A DNA stretch of 64,000 nucleotides, from the NCBI GenBank assembly GCA_014155875.1, contig JACEFZ010004117.1:379001-443000 (forward strand), in the 5' to 3' direction. The position numbers and the translations under genes are program-made. The notes under the pieces were generated by a model. The model ran no database searches, was not told where the DNA came from, and saw only the letters and a list, made by a program, of their open reading frames with translations. This document shows, one piece after another, positions 1 to 11,130 of the stretch (its first letter is position 1; each line of letters begins with the position of its first letter). The stretch is from Cepaea nemoralis (lineage: Eukaryota; Mollusca; Gastropoda; Stylommatophora; Helicidae).

Positions 1-414
1 TTTCCCTCCATACTTTACTGTTCTGTACTTCTCGCCCTTCTGAAATTCATTTTATAACGTAACTAGACCCGCAAATCACGGTTTATGTAGACGTCTAGAC
101 TTGCTCTGGTATGTGTTATTAAATTTAGCTTCCATGTTTACGTATACTATGTAGGGGCTGGGGATTTATAGGGAGGAAATACGAAAGAGGTGGGGGGGGG
201 GGTGACATTCTGAACATATGGTAAAGGAGTGCATGGGTAAAAAAAAAAAAGGTTAAGAACCACTGATATAAGAGTTGTGCATGTAGATCTGTTATGCATG
301 TAGATCTGTTACTAATGTGATCCGCATTGACGTTCTGTCTCATTGTTTGAAACAAAGTGGAACTGGATCTTCAAACAGCTGCCTAATATTCGTTTTCTGT
401 GGCTTAGTAATAGT
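1..414. other. Unassigned flank
   Basis: No gene or recognisable repeat is seen. The stretch has a short G run near 190-202 and an A run near 240-250, and a small direct duplication of a GTAGATCTGTTA word near 285-312. Confidence 0.5.
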
Positions 415-625
415 GAACGCAGTTTCACAATCCCAACACATCGGGTTCGGAGTCAATATCAGACGATTTGGGAGCAGATCGTTTTGTGGTGATTTGCACA
501 TGGTTTGATCGTCGGTCGTTCATAGCAGTGGCAAACTGCTGAACGTAAAATTGCCAATAAAATCACGAACAGCTAATAAATGTTCGGATGGCTTATGACG
601 TCTTGTAAAGGACATGTGGCTAACT
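415..625 (+). mobile_element. SINE2 copy, diverged
   Basis: The block resembles the better copies at 1381-1624 and 16646-16897. It shares the GATTTGGGAGCAGATCG word, the GGCAAACTGCTGAACGTAA word and the 3' part ending near TGTAAAGGACATG. The tRNA-like head is poorly preserved. Inference: an old plus-strand SINE insertion. Confidence 0.55.
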
Positions 626-1261
626 TATTCATGTATTTATGTTGGCTTTGATAATTGTATGCATTTAAGCTTCTTTGCTTATTTGATAACTAGTTTTCTA
701 TCTCCTTCTTCTTGCGTTCGCTGAAAATGTATTCTCTATATTTGAAATGTTATTTTCTGTCTTAAAACCACGCTTCTCTCCCTCCTCCCCTCGTGTTATT
801 TGCGACTTTTGCTAGTGAACATGTCTCAATCTTGCTCAAGTGCTAAAGGGCACAACGGCTGAAAGTCACCCCTAATTTAACACCATGTCCCCGCTAACCT
901 ACCCCGCAACTTGTGTCCCGCAATAAGGAATCTCCATTACTAATTCAGCCTATCCCCTGCGGGAAGTGAAGCCTCGGCAGCTGATAGCCAGAACTTGGAA
1001 GAGGCATACGTTGCTAATTAGGAGAAACGATATCGGACGCAGGAGTGCTATTTTTGAAAGCCGGGCATTTTTTTTCTGTCCCTGCCCAAGCAGTATCTAA
1101 CTCATTGTTTTAGATTGTTTTTGGGCATGTTGAGTCTAAGATTGTTGAGTCCTCGCACAACGCCATCTTAATGCGCAGTTGTCATTGTCCTCACAAACTC
1201 CCCCAGCAAACACATGCATTGTTGTTTTTGTCTTCAGTGTGAACGGGATTATGGAGAAAGT
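626..1261. other. Unassigned stretch
   Basis: No open frame of note, tandem array or recognised element. The composition is ordinary AT-rich intergenic sequence with a short T run near 1070. Confidence 0.5.
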
Positions 1262-1335
1262 CAAGACATCTACAACAGCGGTAAAAATGCTGGTGTTGAC
1301 AGTGATGTCCTGAAAGGAAATGCGAAAAAAAATTA
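1262..1335 (+). mobile_element. SINE2 3' fragment
   Basis: It carries only the family's 3' end (AAATGCTGGTGTTGACAG then TGATGTCCTGAAAGG), followed by a short A run. It directly abuts the 38-bp array. Confidence 0.5.
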
Positions 1336-2372
1336 GTTCTTAGTAACGGGCTCTGTCATTTATTGTGCAGTATAGTTCTTTGTGCCCGCTCCGTGGTGAA
1401 GGAATTGCGAACGCAATTCGTGATCCCGCATACCCGCGTTCGAAACACAGCTGCGCGCGATTTGGCAGCAGATCGCGTTTGCGTTGGTTTTTTACGTAAT
1501 GGTGTGGGCGCCGGTCTTTCAGAAAACAATGGCAAACCTCTGAACGTAAACTTGCCAAGAGATCACAACAGCAAAAAATGCTGGTGTTGAATGCAACGTT
1601 ATGTAAGGGATATGCAGCTAACGTTATAGTTCTTAGTAGCGGGCTCTAGATTTAATAATGCATTATAATTCTTAGTAACGGGCTCTAGCATTTATTTTGC
1701 AGTATAATTCTAGGTGCGGGCTCTAGCATTTATTGTGCAGTATAGTACTAGGTGCGGGGCCTAGCATTTATTGTGCAGTATAGTTCTAGGTTCGGACTCT
1801 AGCACTTACAATTCAGTATAGTTCTAGGTGCTGGCTCTAGCACTTATAATTCAGTATAGTTCTAGGTGCGGGCTCTAGCATTTATTGTGCAGTATAGTAC
1901 TAGGTGCGGGGCCTAGCATTTATTGTGCAGTATAGTTCTAGGTTCGGACTCTAGCACTTATAATTCAGTATAGTTATAGGTGCGCTAGGTGCGGGCTCTA
2001 GCATTTATTGTACAGTATAGTTCTAGGTTCGGACTCTAGCACTTATAATTCAGTATAGTTCTAGGTGCGGGCTCTAGCACTTATAATGCAGTATAGTTCT
2101 AGGTGCGGGCTCTAGCATTTATTGTGCAGTATAGTTCTAGGTGCGGGCTCTAGCACTTATTGTGCAGTATAGTTCTAGGTGCGGGCTCTAGCACTTATTG
2201 TGCAGTATAGTTCTAGGTGCGGGCTCTGGCACTTATAATTCAGTATGGTTCTAGATCGAACTCTAGCATTTATTGTGCAGTATAGTTCTCAATAGCGGGC
2301 TGTATAATTTATTATGCAGTATATGTCTAGATAGCGGACTCTGCCATGAATTGTGCAATATAGTTCTTAGGC
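1333..2372. repeat. 38-bp tandem repeat array
   Basis: The unit is about 38 bp, built from TAGTTCTAGGTGCGGGCTCT followed by AGCATTTATTGTGCAGTA. One unit lies at 1333-1380 and about 19 more run from 1625 to 2372. Variants alternate GTGCGGGC with GTTCGGAC, and ATTTATTGTGCAG with ACTTATAATTCAG. A SINE2 splits the first unit from the rest. Confidence 0.9.
1381..1624 (+). mobile_element. SINE2 copy inside the 38-bp array
   Basis: A tRNA-derived SINE. An A-box-like TGGTGAAGG and a B-box-like CGTTCGAAAC lie at the head. The body contains GGCAAACCTCTGAACGTAAA and the tail AAATGCTGGTGTTGA. TATAGTTCTT occurs on both sides (1371-1380 and 1625-1634) and fits a 10-bp target duplication, although the array itself contains similar words. 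Confidence 0.75.
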
Positions 2373-2544
2373 GCGGGTCCATTGGTGTAATGCTTAGGGC
2401 GTAACGCTGAGAATGCCAGGAGCGCGGCGGACGAAGATTTGATGTCAGCTCTCATCATTCCCTACAGGAGAGAAAGACTGGCTACCTGTTCCCCCGTGCT
2501 CTCAAGCTTACAGAAATGTGACTTTTATTATTTTTTTTAAAAAT

Positions 2545-2720
2545 AGTTCCCAGTGGTGGCATAGTGGGTTAGTGTGCTTACAGGCCAAGACAGTATTCCG
2601 GGGTTCAGTTCCCAGCACAGCCAGTGTTATTGTGTCCGACCAGTACCACGGTATTCAGGTCGACGCAGCCCCATAAACATGGGTACCAGAACATGTTCAG
2701 GCTAACTTGGGAATTACGCA
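2545..2720 (+). mobile_element. SINE4 copy (tRNA-like head)
   Basis: The head has an A-box-like TGGCATAGTGGGTTA and a B-box-like GGGTTCAGTTCCC, spaced as in a tRNA. The 3' part (GGGTACCAGAACATGTTCAG, then GGGAATTACG) matches the tails of other SINE4 copies. The adjoining TCTG tract begins exactly where the tail ends. Confidence 0.65.
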
Positions 2721-2829
2721 CGGGCACGTGTCTGTCTGTCTGCCTGCCTGCCTGCCTGCCTGCCTCTGTGTCTATCTGTCTGTCCTGTCTGTCTGTCCTG
2801 TCTGTCTGTCCTGTCTGTCTGTCTGTCCT

Positions 2830-2860
<31 letters not shown>

Positions 2861-2931
2861 GCCTGTCTGTCTGTCTGTCTGCCTGCCTGCCTGTGTCTGT
2901 CTGCCTGCCTGCCTGCCTCTGTCTGTCTGCC

Positions 2932-2972
<41 letters not shown>

Positions 2973-2987
2973 GAGTGCGTGCGGATG
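2716..2987. repeat. (TCTG)n / (CCTG)n microsatellite
   Basis: About 270 bp of tetranucleotide repeats with interspersed TGCC and TCCTG variants, followed by a short GGAT run near 2990-3005. Cys/Val/Leu-rich or Arg/Gln/Thr-rich open frames here are translations of the repeat. Confidence 0.95.
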
Positions 2988-3033
2988 AGTGGATGGATGG
3001 ATGGATGAATGCGTGTGTGTTTGTGTTTGCTTG

Positions 3034-3262
3034 CGTGCGCAGTGGTCAAGCTGTCTGACTGGGCTACTAAGTGTGGGGTTAAATTTCGAGCCGCGTTCTT
3101 CGGTTCACGAGTGCATTTTTGTCCGGAGACTCCTGGGGGTCATCGCAGGAGCTACGGACTTGGTACTTTGTGCAACGCTTTATGTGCAGCAGAAAGAGAC
3201 CGAGCCATATGGGTTTAAACCCGGTGCAATGAAGTCGACCTTGTCGACTTTTAAGCCTCTTT
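3034..3262 (+). mobile_element. SINE1 copy (tRNA-derived)
   Basis: A tRNA-like head (AGTGGTCAAGCTGTCTGAC...) precedes the conserved body: CGGTTCACGAGTGCATTT, GGAGACTCCTGGGGGTCATC, AAAGAGACCGAGCCATATGG and AATGAAGTCGACCTTGTCGA. It aligns with 4832-5080 along its whole length. Confidence 0.85.
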
Positions 3263-3825
3263 GAGCGCACGTGGCTGTCTCGTCTCCGCATCGTGCTTAA
3301 GGACATCATATTCATATAGTGAACAGGCCTGATCTCCCACACCAGTTCTCAACGCTCTCAGATACATTATGATCACGATAATGATGTTTAATTGTGCTAA
3401 AATAATAAATACAACCATGGCGCAAACCCACAGCCCAAAATATAGCACGAGTTGTGATTCCAAGCGATCGGCCCCATTTCCACAACTCTGAGTGTTTACC
3501 ACCGCAGTTTTCGTTTGTTGTAGAAACTTCTGTCGCTCACAATAAGCCGCTCAGCGCTGTCCGTCCCATCCTGGGCTTTTCTGTCGTGGTAACTTGTGCG
3601 GTAGAGTGCGTGGATTTGAACGTCAGCGGATTAATTACTTCAGGACATTCATTGTTCGGCACCGTGGAAACCATAAGAAGTGTATTTATAGTCTTCTAAC
3701 CATAGCAGTGATACGTCTCCGTGGTGTTTGTTATTAGTGGCAGTGAGTTTTTGTTGCAACAGCTCGGTTATTGTACACCGTTGTAGGACCCGTGATAGGA
3801 AATATTGTGATCTTTGTTACATCTT
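3263..3825. other. Unassigned stretch
   Basis: No recognisable gene or repeat. Two short open frames on opposite strands overlap here with no recognisable domains. Confidence 0.45.
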
Positions 3826-4460
3826 AGGTTGTTAATCTTACAATGCATGTGAGGTTGTAATCTTCCTTGTATCAGAGGTTGTACATCTTAATGGCATCTG
3901 AAGTTGTAAAGCTTTGCTCCATCAGAGATTGCAAATCTTTGCTACATCAGAGGTTGTAAATCTTAATTACATCAGAGGCTGTAAATCTCTGTTACTTCAG
4001 AGGTTATTTCCTTTAGTTACTTCAGAGGTTGTAAATCTGTTGTGTATCAGAAGTTGTAAATCTTAATTACATCAGAGGCTGTAAATCTGAGTTACATCAG
4101 AGGTTGTGAATCTTTTTTTTGTATCCGAGGTTGTAAATCGTTTTTTTTGTTTGTTTTAAACCAGAGGTTGCAGTCTTTCTTGTATCAGAGGTTGTAAATC
4201 TTAGTTACCTCAGAGGCTGTAAATCGTTGCTATCTCAGAGGTTGTAAATCTGTGTTACATCAGAGGTTGTAAATTGTTGTTACATTAGAGGTTGTAAATC
4301 TAGTTACATCGGAGGTTGTATATCTCTGCTACATCATAGTTGTTATATCTTTGTTATATCAAAGTTTTGATATCTTTGCTACGTCATATTGACAATCTGT
4401 GTTACATCGGAGCTTGTAAATCTTTGTTACATCAATTATTATAAATCGTTACAACATTCC
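3826..4460. repeat. ~25-bp degenerate tandem array
   Basis: About 25 units of roughly 25 bp, with consensus close to TACATCAGAGGTTGTAAATC plus TTAGT. Divergence is high and a few units contain T runs, which suggests an old array. Confidence 0.9.
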
Positions 4461-4831
4461 TGACTGTAAATTTCAGCATATTCAGGAATGTTTGTAAATG
4501 TGGCCATAACTATTTTTACAGCTGTGAATGTAATGTTCAAAATCGCATGCTTAGGATGACCGTAGCAGTTCTGAGTGATACATTCACAGACATGGTTATA
4601 ATTCTAATAGTGATATGTTTACAACAATGGTAACTGTCAACTCTATGCAATAATTGTGTGCACATTTCAAGAGTTAAATTAGTTGCATGTGCTTTCACGA
4701 ATGTTGTAGTTAACCTCGGCATTTACTGGCTGTTTGTATTTTACTAGACAATTATAGTTCAGTGGCTGTCGTTAGTTTTTCGTTATTCTTTATTATTCAT
4801 TATCTATTATTTAGTTATTCGTTAGTTCAGT

Positions 4832-5080
4832 GGGAGGCTCCATGGCGAAGTGGTCAAGCCGTCTGACTCGGGTTCCGAAGGTTGTGGGTTAAATTTCGGG
4901 CCGCGTCTTTCGGTTCATGCGTGCATTTCTTCGGAGACTCCTGAGGGTCGTCGCTGGAGCTACGGAGTTCGTACTTTGTGTGACCCTTTCTGCGCTGCGG
5001 AAAGAGACTGACCCATATGGGATAAAACCCGGTGTAATGAAGTCGACCCTGTCGAATTTTAAGACTTGACTTTTTAATTA
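4832..5080 (+). mobile_element. SINE1 copy with target-site duplication
   Basis: The head GGCGAAGTGGTCAAGCCGTC resembles a tRNA with a long variable arm (Ser/Leu type), and the rest of the SINE1 body follows. TAGTTCAGT occurs immediately before (4823-4831) and after (5081-5089), giving a 9-bp target duplication typical of LINE-mediated insertion. Confidence 0.88.
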
Positions 5081-5234
5081 TAGTTCAGTAGCTTGCCAAT
5101 GCTTTTTAAATGGCCGGCACATCATACTATGGACACGCAGTTTCACTATTCCCAAAGCCACAGCGTCGGAAATTTCAAGAGTAACTTGTTTAAAAAACCG
5201 TTAGACCGATATTTACAAGTAGTGAAATAAAACG

Positions 5235-5697
5235 GCTTGTAACACCAAAGTCACAATATATAAAACACTGATCAGACCAGTTGTGTTGTATGGCTCAGAA
5301 ACCTGGAGTACAACTAAAGGAGACGAAGCCTTGTTACAAACCTTTGAGAACAGTCTTAAGACGCATCTTTGGGCCCATTAGGGATACACAACGTGGAGAG
5401 TGGAAAAGAAGAAGCAACAAAGACATTTATGATCTAAGTCCCCGCTAATCACTGGTATCATGAAGGTACTAGACTACAATGGCTGGGGCATATAGAAAGA
5501 ATGGAAGATAATAGGGAAACAAACCTCGCTTACACTCAGGAAATAAATGACCGTAGACCCCGAGGTAGACCAAGAATACGGTGGAGAGATAATGTACATA
5601 AAGAAATCAGCGACTGTCTAGAGAAGGTCAACTAGAGAGACGAATGGAGATGGCTTATATCTGCAGCAAAGAACCTCAATGGCTCTGAATGCTGAAG
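5235..5697 (+). pseudogene. Non-LTR family C, C-terminal RT remnant
   Basis: Shifting frames encode the region after the reverse transcriptase domain of a non-LTR element: a KTLIRPVVLYGSETW block, then RRIFGP, LQWLGHIERMED-like and RPRGRPRIRW motifs. Frameshifts and stops break it and the 5' end is missing. It runs directly into a (GAA)n tract at 5697, as expected for a microsatellite-type 3' tail. The clade (RTE- or CR1-like) is not resolved. Confidence 0.8.
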
Positions 5698-5769
5698 AAG
5701 AAGAAGAAGAAGAAGAAGAAGAAGAAGAAGAAGAAGAAGAAGAAGAAGAAGAAGAAGAAGAAGAAGAAG
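5697..5769. repeat. (GAA)n microsatellite, retrotransposon tail
   Basis: About 24 uninterrupted GAA units directly following the family C coding end. The poly-Ser frame on the minus strand is a translation of the repeat. Confidence 0.93.
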
Positions 5770-5824
5770 CGTGAGACTTGTAATACTCAGTTATTAGCAT
5801 CATGTAGTTTTACCTTTGCGTAAC

Positions 5825-6205
5825 GCCGCTCTCATCAGAGCCCGCCGAGAAGCACCTTGGTCTCTTGCCAGTTCTCAAGCCAGTTCTCAAGCCTCATGCG
5901 GCCTCACGCCCAAGATATCAGCAATGTTCTGTTTCTATCTTCCTGCTGGTCGACCTCTGCTCTTCTTCCGGGAACTATATCTTCCATAATAAATGATTCT
6001 AGGCAACTACGACGTCAATTATAGCTACATTCTTTCACACAATAATGTTTATCAGCCACGTTTTCTTCGATGTTCCAGTCTTGTCAAATGTCAGTAGTTT
6101 CCTTCTTCTTGCTAATACATTGCATGCAGCATCTAAGTTTAAAAAAACAAAACCCTGATTTGCTTCTATAGTGGTTGTGAAATGGTTGGTGACTCACATC
6201 CCGTG
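5825..6205 (-). pseudogene. Non-LTR family E fragment, decayed
   Basis: The sequence parallels 47455-47850 on the same strand: the CGCCCAAGATATCAGCAATG word, then CTTCTTCCGGGAACTATATC, then GTGGTTGTGAAATGGTTGGT. That copy translates on the minus strand to a KYFGHMTRGRG C-terminal segment. This one is too decayed to read continuously. Confidence 0.5.
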
Positions 6206-6229
6206 TTACCACAGGAAAGATGCCATTTT

Positions 6230-6303
6230 TTACTTTAATGTGTTTACTGGGGTTGTGTTTACTGGGGTTGTGTTTACTGGGGTTGTGTTTACTGGGGTTG
6301 TGC
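6230..6303. repeat. 15-bp tandem repeat, ~4.5 copies
   Basis: The unit TTTACTGGGGTTGTG repeats with almost no divergence, so it is recent. Because 15 is a multiple of three it produces a repeating LLGLC-type frame, which is not evidence of a gene. Confidence 0.9.
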
Positions 6304-6749
6304 CATCAGTTACTGTTTAACCTTTGCAATGCTGTGTTCAGTCTACACATGACTTCTCTTGAACACATGAACATTTACGCACACGCACGCATGCACAAAC
6401 ACACACATGGTCTAAACACGCATACACCTCCACACACTATAATTGCTTATTATGGAGCCAATGTATTCAGAGTTTGTGACATGTTCCATTTCTTCATTGT
6501 TGATATGATCTTTGGCTGGCATTTAGTTTTGTCCGTGGGCATAATTTCCTGTAAAATACTCACAGGGATTGCTAACATTACGTTTACACTAAGAAATACA
6601 ACCGCCGGAATATAACGAGGCTGCTCTGAGACTGGAGCCGCGACAGCGCTGTGGCTTGTACACCTGCCTGCCAATCCGGTAGTCATTTGTTCAGATGCCC
6701 TTCGAGGTGGAGCTGTTTTTTTTTTTTTATTGGTCTTTGACCTGACCCA
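6304..6749. other. Unassigned stretch
   Basis: Contains a degenerate CA-rich patch (6375-6440) and open frames on both strands (6450-6884 minus, 6220-6615 plus) that show no recognisable domain. I assign no gene. Confidence 0.4.
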
Positions 6750-7045
6750 ACCTAAAAATGTGCACCAGGAAATGTCCTTGAAAGTAAAGGTGACCAGTGC
6801 AATATTGACCAAATCGCCGATAGAACGCCGAGATGTATAGAAGTATGGCGCTAGCATCATATACCTTAGAAGCCACTGTAGCATAGTGGCTAGGCACTCA
6901 CCCGCGGGTCCAGTTGTCGTGGTTCACATCCACATCAGGGCGGATGTTTAAAAACAGACTTGGACTCTGAGGTCTACCCCGCCTAAAATATGTACCAGGA
7001 AATGTCTTGGGAAGTAAAGGCGGCCGGTGTGATACTGGTCCCATC
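6750..7045 (+). mobile_element. Two SINE4 pieces (tail, then head plus tail)
   Basis: 6750-6815 holds a SINE4 tail (ACCAGGAAATGTCCTTGAAA). 6868-7045 holds a head (TAGCATAGTGGCTAGGCAC, then TGGTTCACATCC) followed by the same tail (ACCAGGAAATGTCTTGGGAA). Repetition of the tail shows two insertions or an internal duplication. Confidence 0.65.
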
Positions 7046-7577
7046 ACATACATAGTACTGATTGTTCTACACAATTATGGGTCAAGCGTAATATGCCCAG
7101 TATCTTCATGGCGTGTAAAAGAGACCTTTACTTTCAAACACATACAAAATACGCCGTATGGTATAAAAAGCAGTCCCTTGCCTTTACTCGTTTTTACCCA
7201 AAGACATGCATTTCCATTCAGGAACGTTGCAATCACACCCAGCTCCTGTTTATGATTTACTACTCAGTTTTACGTTCAGTAGTTTGCCATTACTTTCTTA
7301 ACGATTAGTCAACATCCATGTCCGACCGACCGGCGTGTGAAGCAAACCAACCCACTACCCAGCCACCAGAAGAGAAAGTTTAAGCGCGTTGTAAGAGACT
7401 GGTAAATCACAGAGCAATTAAGATAACAATGTTTAACTCGAAATTTAAGTGCTTTGGAAATAACGCAACTTCAATGAGACCTGTAATTATCGGAGTAATT
7501 TATTTAAGTGTTCGCAGTTTGCACTGAGATTTATGACTGTTGGAATAAAATGGTTGCTGTGGCCATTGTAGGAAGAT
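7046..7577. other. Mostly unassigned; short SINE2 piece
   Basis: A 45-bp match to the SINE2 core (TACGTTCAGTAGTTTGCCAT) lies at 7261-7306 in minus orientation. Nothing else is recognised. Confidence 0.4.
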
Positions 7578-7660
7578 ATGATGGCGCAGTGGATAGGACG
7601 CTTTTCTGTCAGCTGGTGGCTAGAGGATCGAATTCCAATCAGGCGGTTTTTACATAATTT
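7578..7660 (+). mobile_element. tRNA-like SINE head
   Basis: ATGGCGCAGTGGATAGGAC resembles an A box and GGATCGAATTCCAATC a B box, about 45 bases apart. The cloverleaf is not convincing for a functional tRNA, so I call it a SINE head. Confidence 0.4.
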
Positions 7661-7805
7661 TTTAATTGACCTTGGCTCTCGTATCTTTATATATAAACAA
7701 GAACAACTTAAGAAGAATATTAAACAGTTATAAGCATCTCATGTGAAAGTAATGTTACTTAGTTATTACCAAATCAAGTGAATTCATCAATTATAACCAT
7801 CTCAG

Positions 7806-8235
7806 TTGAATTTCTTTCACATGAGATATCTGAGACGTATCCTGGGTATATCGTGGAAAGACCACATAACAAACACGTGCTTGAAAGAGCAGATATTACC
7901 ACAGTGCACTTTCTCCTCAAGCAGAGACGCCTCCGGTGGCTGGGCCATGTATCTGGAATGGAGGATTCCCAAAGATCTGCTTTACGGAGAACTAGACGCA
8001 GGGAAGAAAGAGGCCAACCGGAAGACCCCAAATGCAATATATGAATGCGTGTAAACAAGATATGAAAACCCTTGGCATAGATCCAGACACGTGGGAAAGA
8101 GTTGCAACAGACAGATGTTCCCCGAGAAGAGATGTACGAAACGGACTGGTGCTCTTTGAGCGCAATCTGATCCAACAAAGTGAGGATAGGCGGCACAGGC
8201 ATAAAATGCAGTCACTTACTGCGGGACTTGCCTCG
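7806..8235 (+). pseudogene. Non-LTR family D, C-terminal remnant
   Basis: Frames overlapping from 7778 to 8256 encode LRRILGISWKDHITNT, RRLRWLGHVSGMED and DPDTWERVATDR-like segments, typical of the C-terminal end of RTE-type retrotransposon proteins in invertebrates. At least three frame changes separate the blocks. The 5' end is missing and no clear tail is visible. The hAT element inserted 110 bp downstream. Confidence 0.78.
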
Positions 8236-8347
8236 TCTTACAGATGGAAACTGTGACAGAGATTGTGACTCTCGCGTTAGACTATACAGTCACCAGCGGT
8301 GCTGTCAAGTACCTCCCCAGCGGCACAACTCTATAGTCCTTCAGGAC

Positions 8348-8470
8348 TAGGGGTGTACCGGATTTCGGCTCCGGCTCCGGCAAATCCGGAATCCGGCCAT
8401 TTTTACAAATCCGGCTTCGGCTCCGGCTCCGGTCCAGTTTTGCCGGACTTAGGCCGGATTTGTGTTGCCT
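8348..8470. repeat. hAT left inverted repeat and subterminal motifs
   Basis: The terminal repeat is followed by five or so copies of GGCTCCGG / CCGGATT words on both strands. In hAT elements such subterminal motifs are commonly transposase binding sites; that role is inferred here. Confidence 0.85.
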
Positions 8471-8685
8471 AGTCACGTGAATTTTCTGTACATGTTTCAT
8501 GAGGCCACGTCGAATTTTAGGCAATAGCACAGTAGCACTTCCGGTTTACTATTTCTCGCTGATGTAAATAAGAATTTTAAGAAAAAAAACACTCATTTTG
8601 AATTTTAATGGTGCATTACTTCATGAGTTTGTGGGACTTGAATATTTATTTTCGTAAATTTCTTTGGTCTTGCCCATAAAATAAA

Positions 8686-10635
8686 ATGGCATCAAAATCT
8701 AAGTCATACAGCGCCGTTTGGGATTACTTCAAGGTTAAAGGACGATGATTCAGCGAAGGTAATATGTAAGTTGTGTGACAAACAGTTATCGCGTGGACGA
8801 TCAGATCGCCCCAAAGACTTCTCAACATCATCAATGCAGACCCATTTGCGATCGATGCACAAGAAAAGCTATGACGAAATGATGGAAAAGAAAGCATCAC
8901 TGAAGGCCAGTGTATTGGCGACCACATCTATGATGAATCTGGGACCGTGTTTGCACAAAGCAAGCAGCAGTACCCAGCAGTCAATCGTGCAGGCATGGGA
9001 CCGGGCCAAAATTTGGGACATCAACAGTCCCAATGCTAAACGCATTCATGCTGCCGAAGCCCGAATGATAGCCATAGATATGGAGCCTTTTCAAGTAGTG
9101 GAACGACCAGGTTTCAGAGAGTTGATGCATACAATGGAAAAAAGGTATGAATTGCCTTCAAGAAAGTACTTTGCTGAACATATCATTCCTGACATGTGTA
9201 AACGTCTGAAGGTAAAAAATGGAGCAATGATATCTGACACTGATTACATATCATTCACAACAGATACGTGGACAGCTGAACACACCACTCAGTCATTTAT
9301 GGGCCTCACTGGCCATTGGTTAACAGACTCCTTCGTTCTCCGCAGTGTAGTCTTCCATTGTACTGCATGTGATGAACATCACACGGCCACAAACTTGCTT
9401 GCACATTTTGAAATGATGCTGGATGAATGGTCAATTGCACGTGAGAAGTGCCATGTTGTTGTGAGAAACAATGCATTCAACATTGTCAAATGCTTTCGTG
9501 ATGGCAGCTATTCAAGTGTTGGATGTTTTGCACACACACTGCAGCTGTGTGTGCGTGATGGTCTTTTGAGTCAAAAGTATGTTGCTGGCATCATCAGTAC
9601 TGGAAGAAAATTGGTAGGACATTTCAAACACTCTTCTTCAGCAACCAGTCGTTTGCATGAACTTCAAAATGAATTAAACCTACCACAACATCAGCTTATC
9701 CAGGACGTGACAACACGATGGAACTCACGTTCTATATGTTACGACGTCTGTTAGAACAACGGCGCAGCATCAGCCTGTACTGTGTTGAAAATTTTGAAAT
9801 TGATTCGGTAACTGGGCTAACGGCACAACAGTGGGCAGGTCACGGAGAATGTGGTAGCTACTTTGGCACCATTTGAAGAAAATCACACGTGAAATAAGTG
9901 CAGCTCAGGCATCAATATCAGTTGTGATCCCATTAGTGAAAACACTCATGGCTTTCCTCCAGAAAGAAGGTAGTGATGCTGGGATCAAAACTATGAAAGC
10001 AGCCCTGCTTGAAGCTGTTAGCAGCAGATTTGCGGACATTGAATCCAACAGTATTTACACCTGTGCCACACTACTGGATCCTCGATTCAAGCTGTGCTTC
10101 TTCTCCGAACGTGGTAGAAGTGATGCACGAGCCCATCTGCTGTTAGCAGCTAACTCCATTATTGATTCAGCAAACACAGTCAGTCCACAGGATCCATCAG
10201 CTACTATTAGTAGTAGTAGTACTAGTGTTTTGACTTCTGTGAGCACTGCCACACAGTACGAGTCCAGCCTATGGAGCTGTTTTGACACAATTGTCGAGGA
10301 AAATCCCACCGCAGATCGTTCTGCAAGTGCCGAAGGCAACAGCATTAACACTGAGGTGACACAGTACCTGTCAGAGCCACTTCAAACTCGACAGTCAGAT
10401 CCAGTTTCATGGTGGCATGCCAATAAGCAAAGATTTTCCAAGCATGGCTAGACTGGCGCAGGTATTTCTTGCACCACCACCTACAAGTGTGCCATCGGAA
10501 AGGCTGTTCAGTACTGCAGGAGACATTATCACTGACCACCGTAGTAGCCTTTTACCAGAAAATGCGGAGACGTTGATTTTCCTGAAATACAACTCGTCTC
10601 TTCTTGACTCTGAGAGTTCAACTTCACAGCCATAA
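8686..10635 (+). pseudogene. hAT transposase (ZBED-like), frameshifted
   Basis: The likely start at 8686 begins the BED zinc finger (SAVWDYF aromatic motif). A frame change near 8740 leads to the C-x2-C (CKLC) and H-x4-H (HLRSMH) part of the finger in the long frame 8771-9754. That frame continues through the RNase H-like core, with FTTDTWT near residue 160 and TTRWNS near its end. A frameshift near 9735 and another before 9873 move to the frame ending at 10451. A last shift near 10435 moves to the C-terminal dimerisation block (PSERLFSTAGDIITD, 10417-10635). Four breaks in about 650 codons make it inactive. No introns are apparent. Confidence 0.92.
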
Positions 10636-11032
10636 TGAAGACTGACTGAAATAGTGAAATTACTAAATGAATGTATTTCAATAAATTCAATCTGTTCAGT
10701 GTACTGTTGTTGTGAGTTGTAACTGAGCTGATAATTTGCCAACTGAAAACAATGTGAAAACTAAAAACTGAAACTGAAAACTAACAATTAAAATTACTAA
10801 ATTAGCATTATGTGCTTATGTATTATGTTTCATCTTGAACTTATGGAACTTAATATTACTTAATTACTTATTCTAACTGTGAATGTAATTATTTTACATT
10901 TAAATGATTTAATATGAGTATATGTCATCATTGTCATGTCTATAGTAATGAACTGCAGTAATGAACAGTCGAGTGACTCCACTCACCTAAGTCAAGTGAT
11001 GTAGTATGTTATTTTATTTTTATTTTTTTATT

Positions 11033-11130
11033 TGTAAATCCGGCTCCGGCTCCGGCCGGATCTCACTTCATAAATCCAACCAAATCCGGCTCCGGCCGGA
11101 TTTCAAAAATTTGAATCCGGTACAGCCCTA
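11033..11130. repeat. hAT right inverted repeat and subterminal motifs
   Basis: Copies of CCGGCTCCGG and CCGGATT precede the end ...ATCCGGTACAGCCCTA. The last 17 bases are inverted relative to the left end with one mismatch. Confidence 0.88.

Larger units (their letters stand above)
8348..11130 (+). mobile_element. hAT-superfamily DNA transposon, complete ends
   Basis: A 2783-bp element. The left end TAGGGGTGTACCGGATT pairs with the inverted right end, which read from outside is TAGGGCTGTACCGGATT. TTCAGGAC flanks both sides (8340-8347 and 11131-11138), a perfect 8-bp duplication as expected for hAT. Subterminal regions carry repeated CGGCTCCGG words. The coding region at 8686-10635 is a BED-finger hAT transposase broken by several frameshifts. 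Perfect flanks with a damaged gene suggest movement in trans or fairly recent decay. Confidence 0.95.

Noticed and set aside
2624..3049. Cys/Leu/Val-rich plus frames and Arg/Gln/Thr-rich minus frame
   Set aside because: Products of the TCTG microsatellite.
6450..6884. 144-codon minus-strand frame
   Set aside because: It crosses SINE4 sequence and a poly-T run; no recognisable domain.
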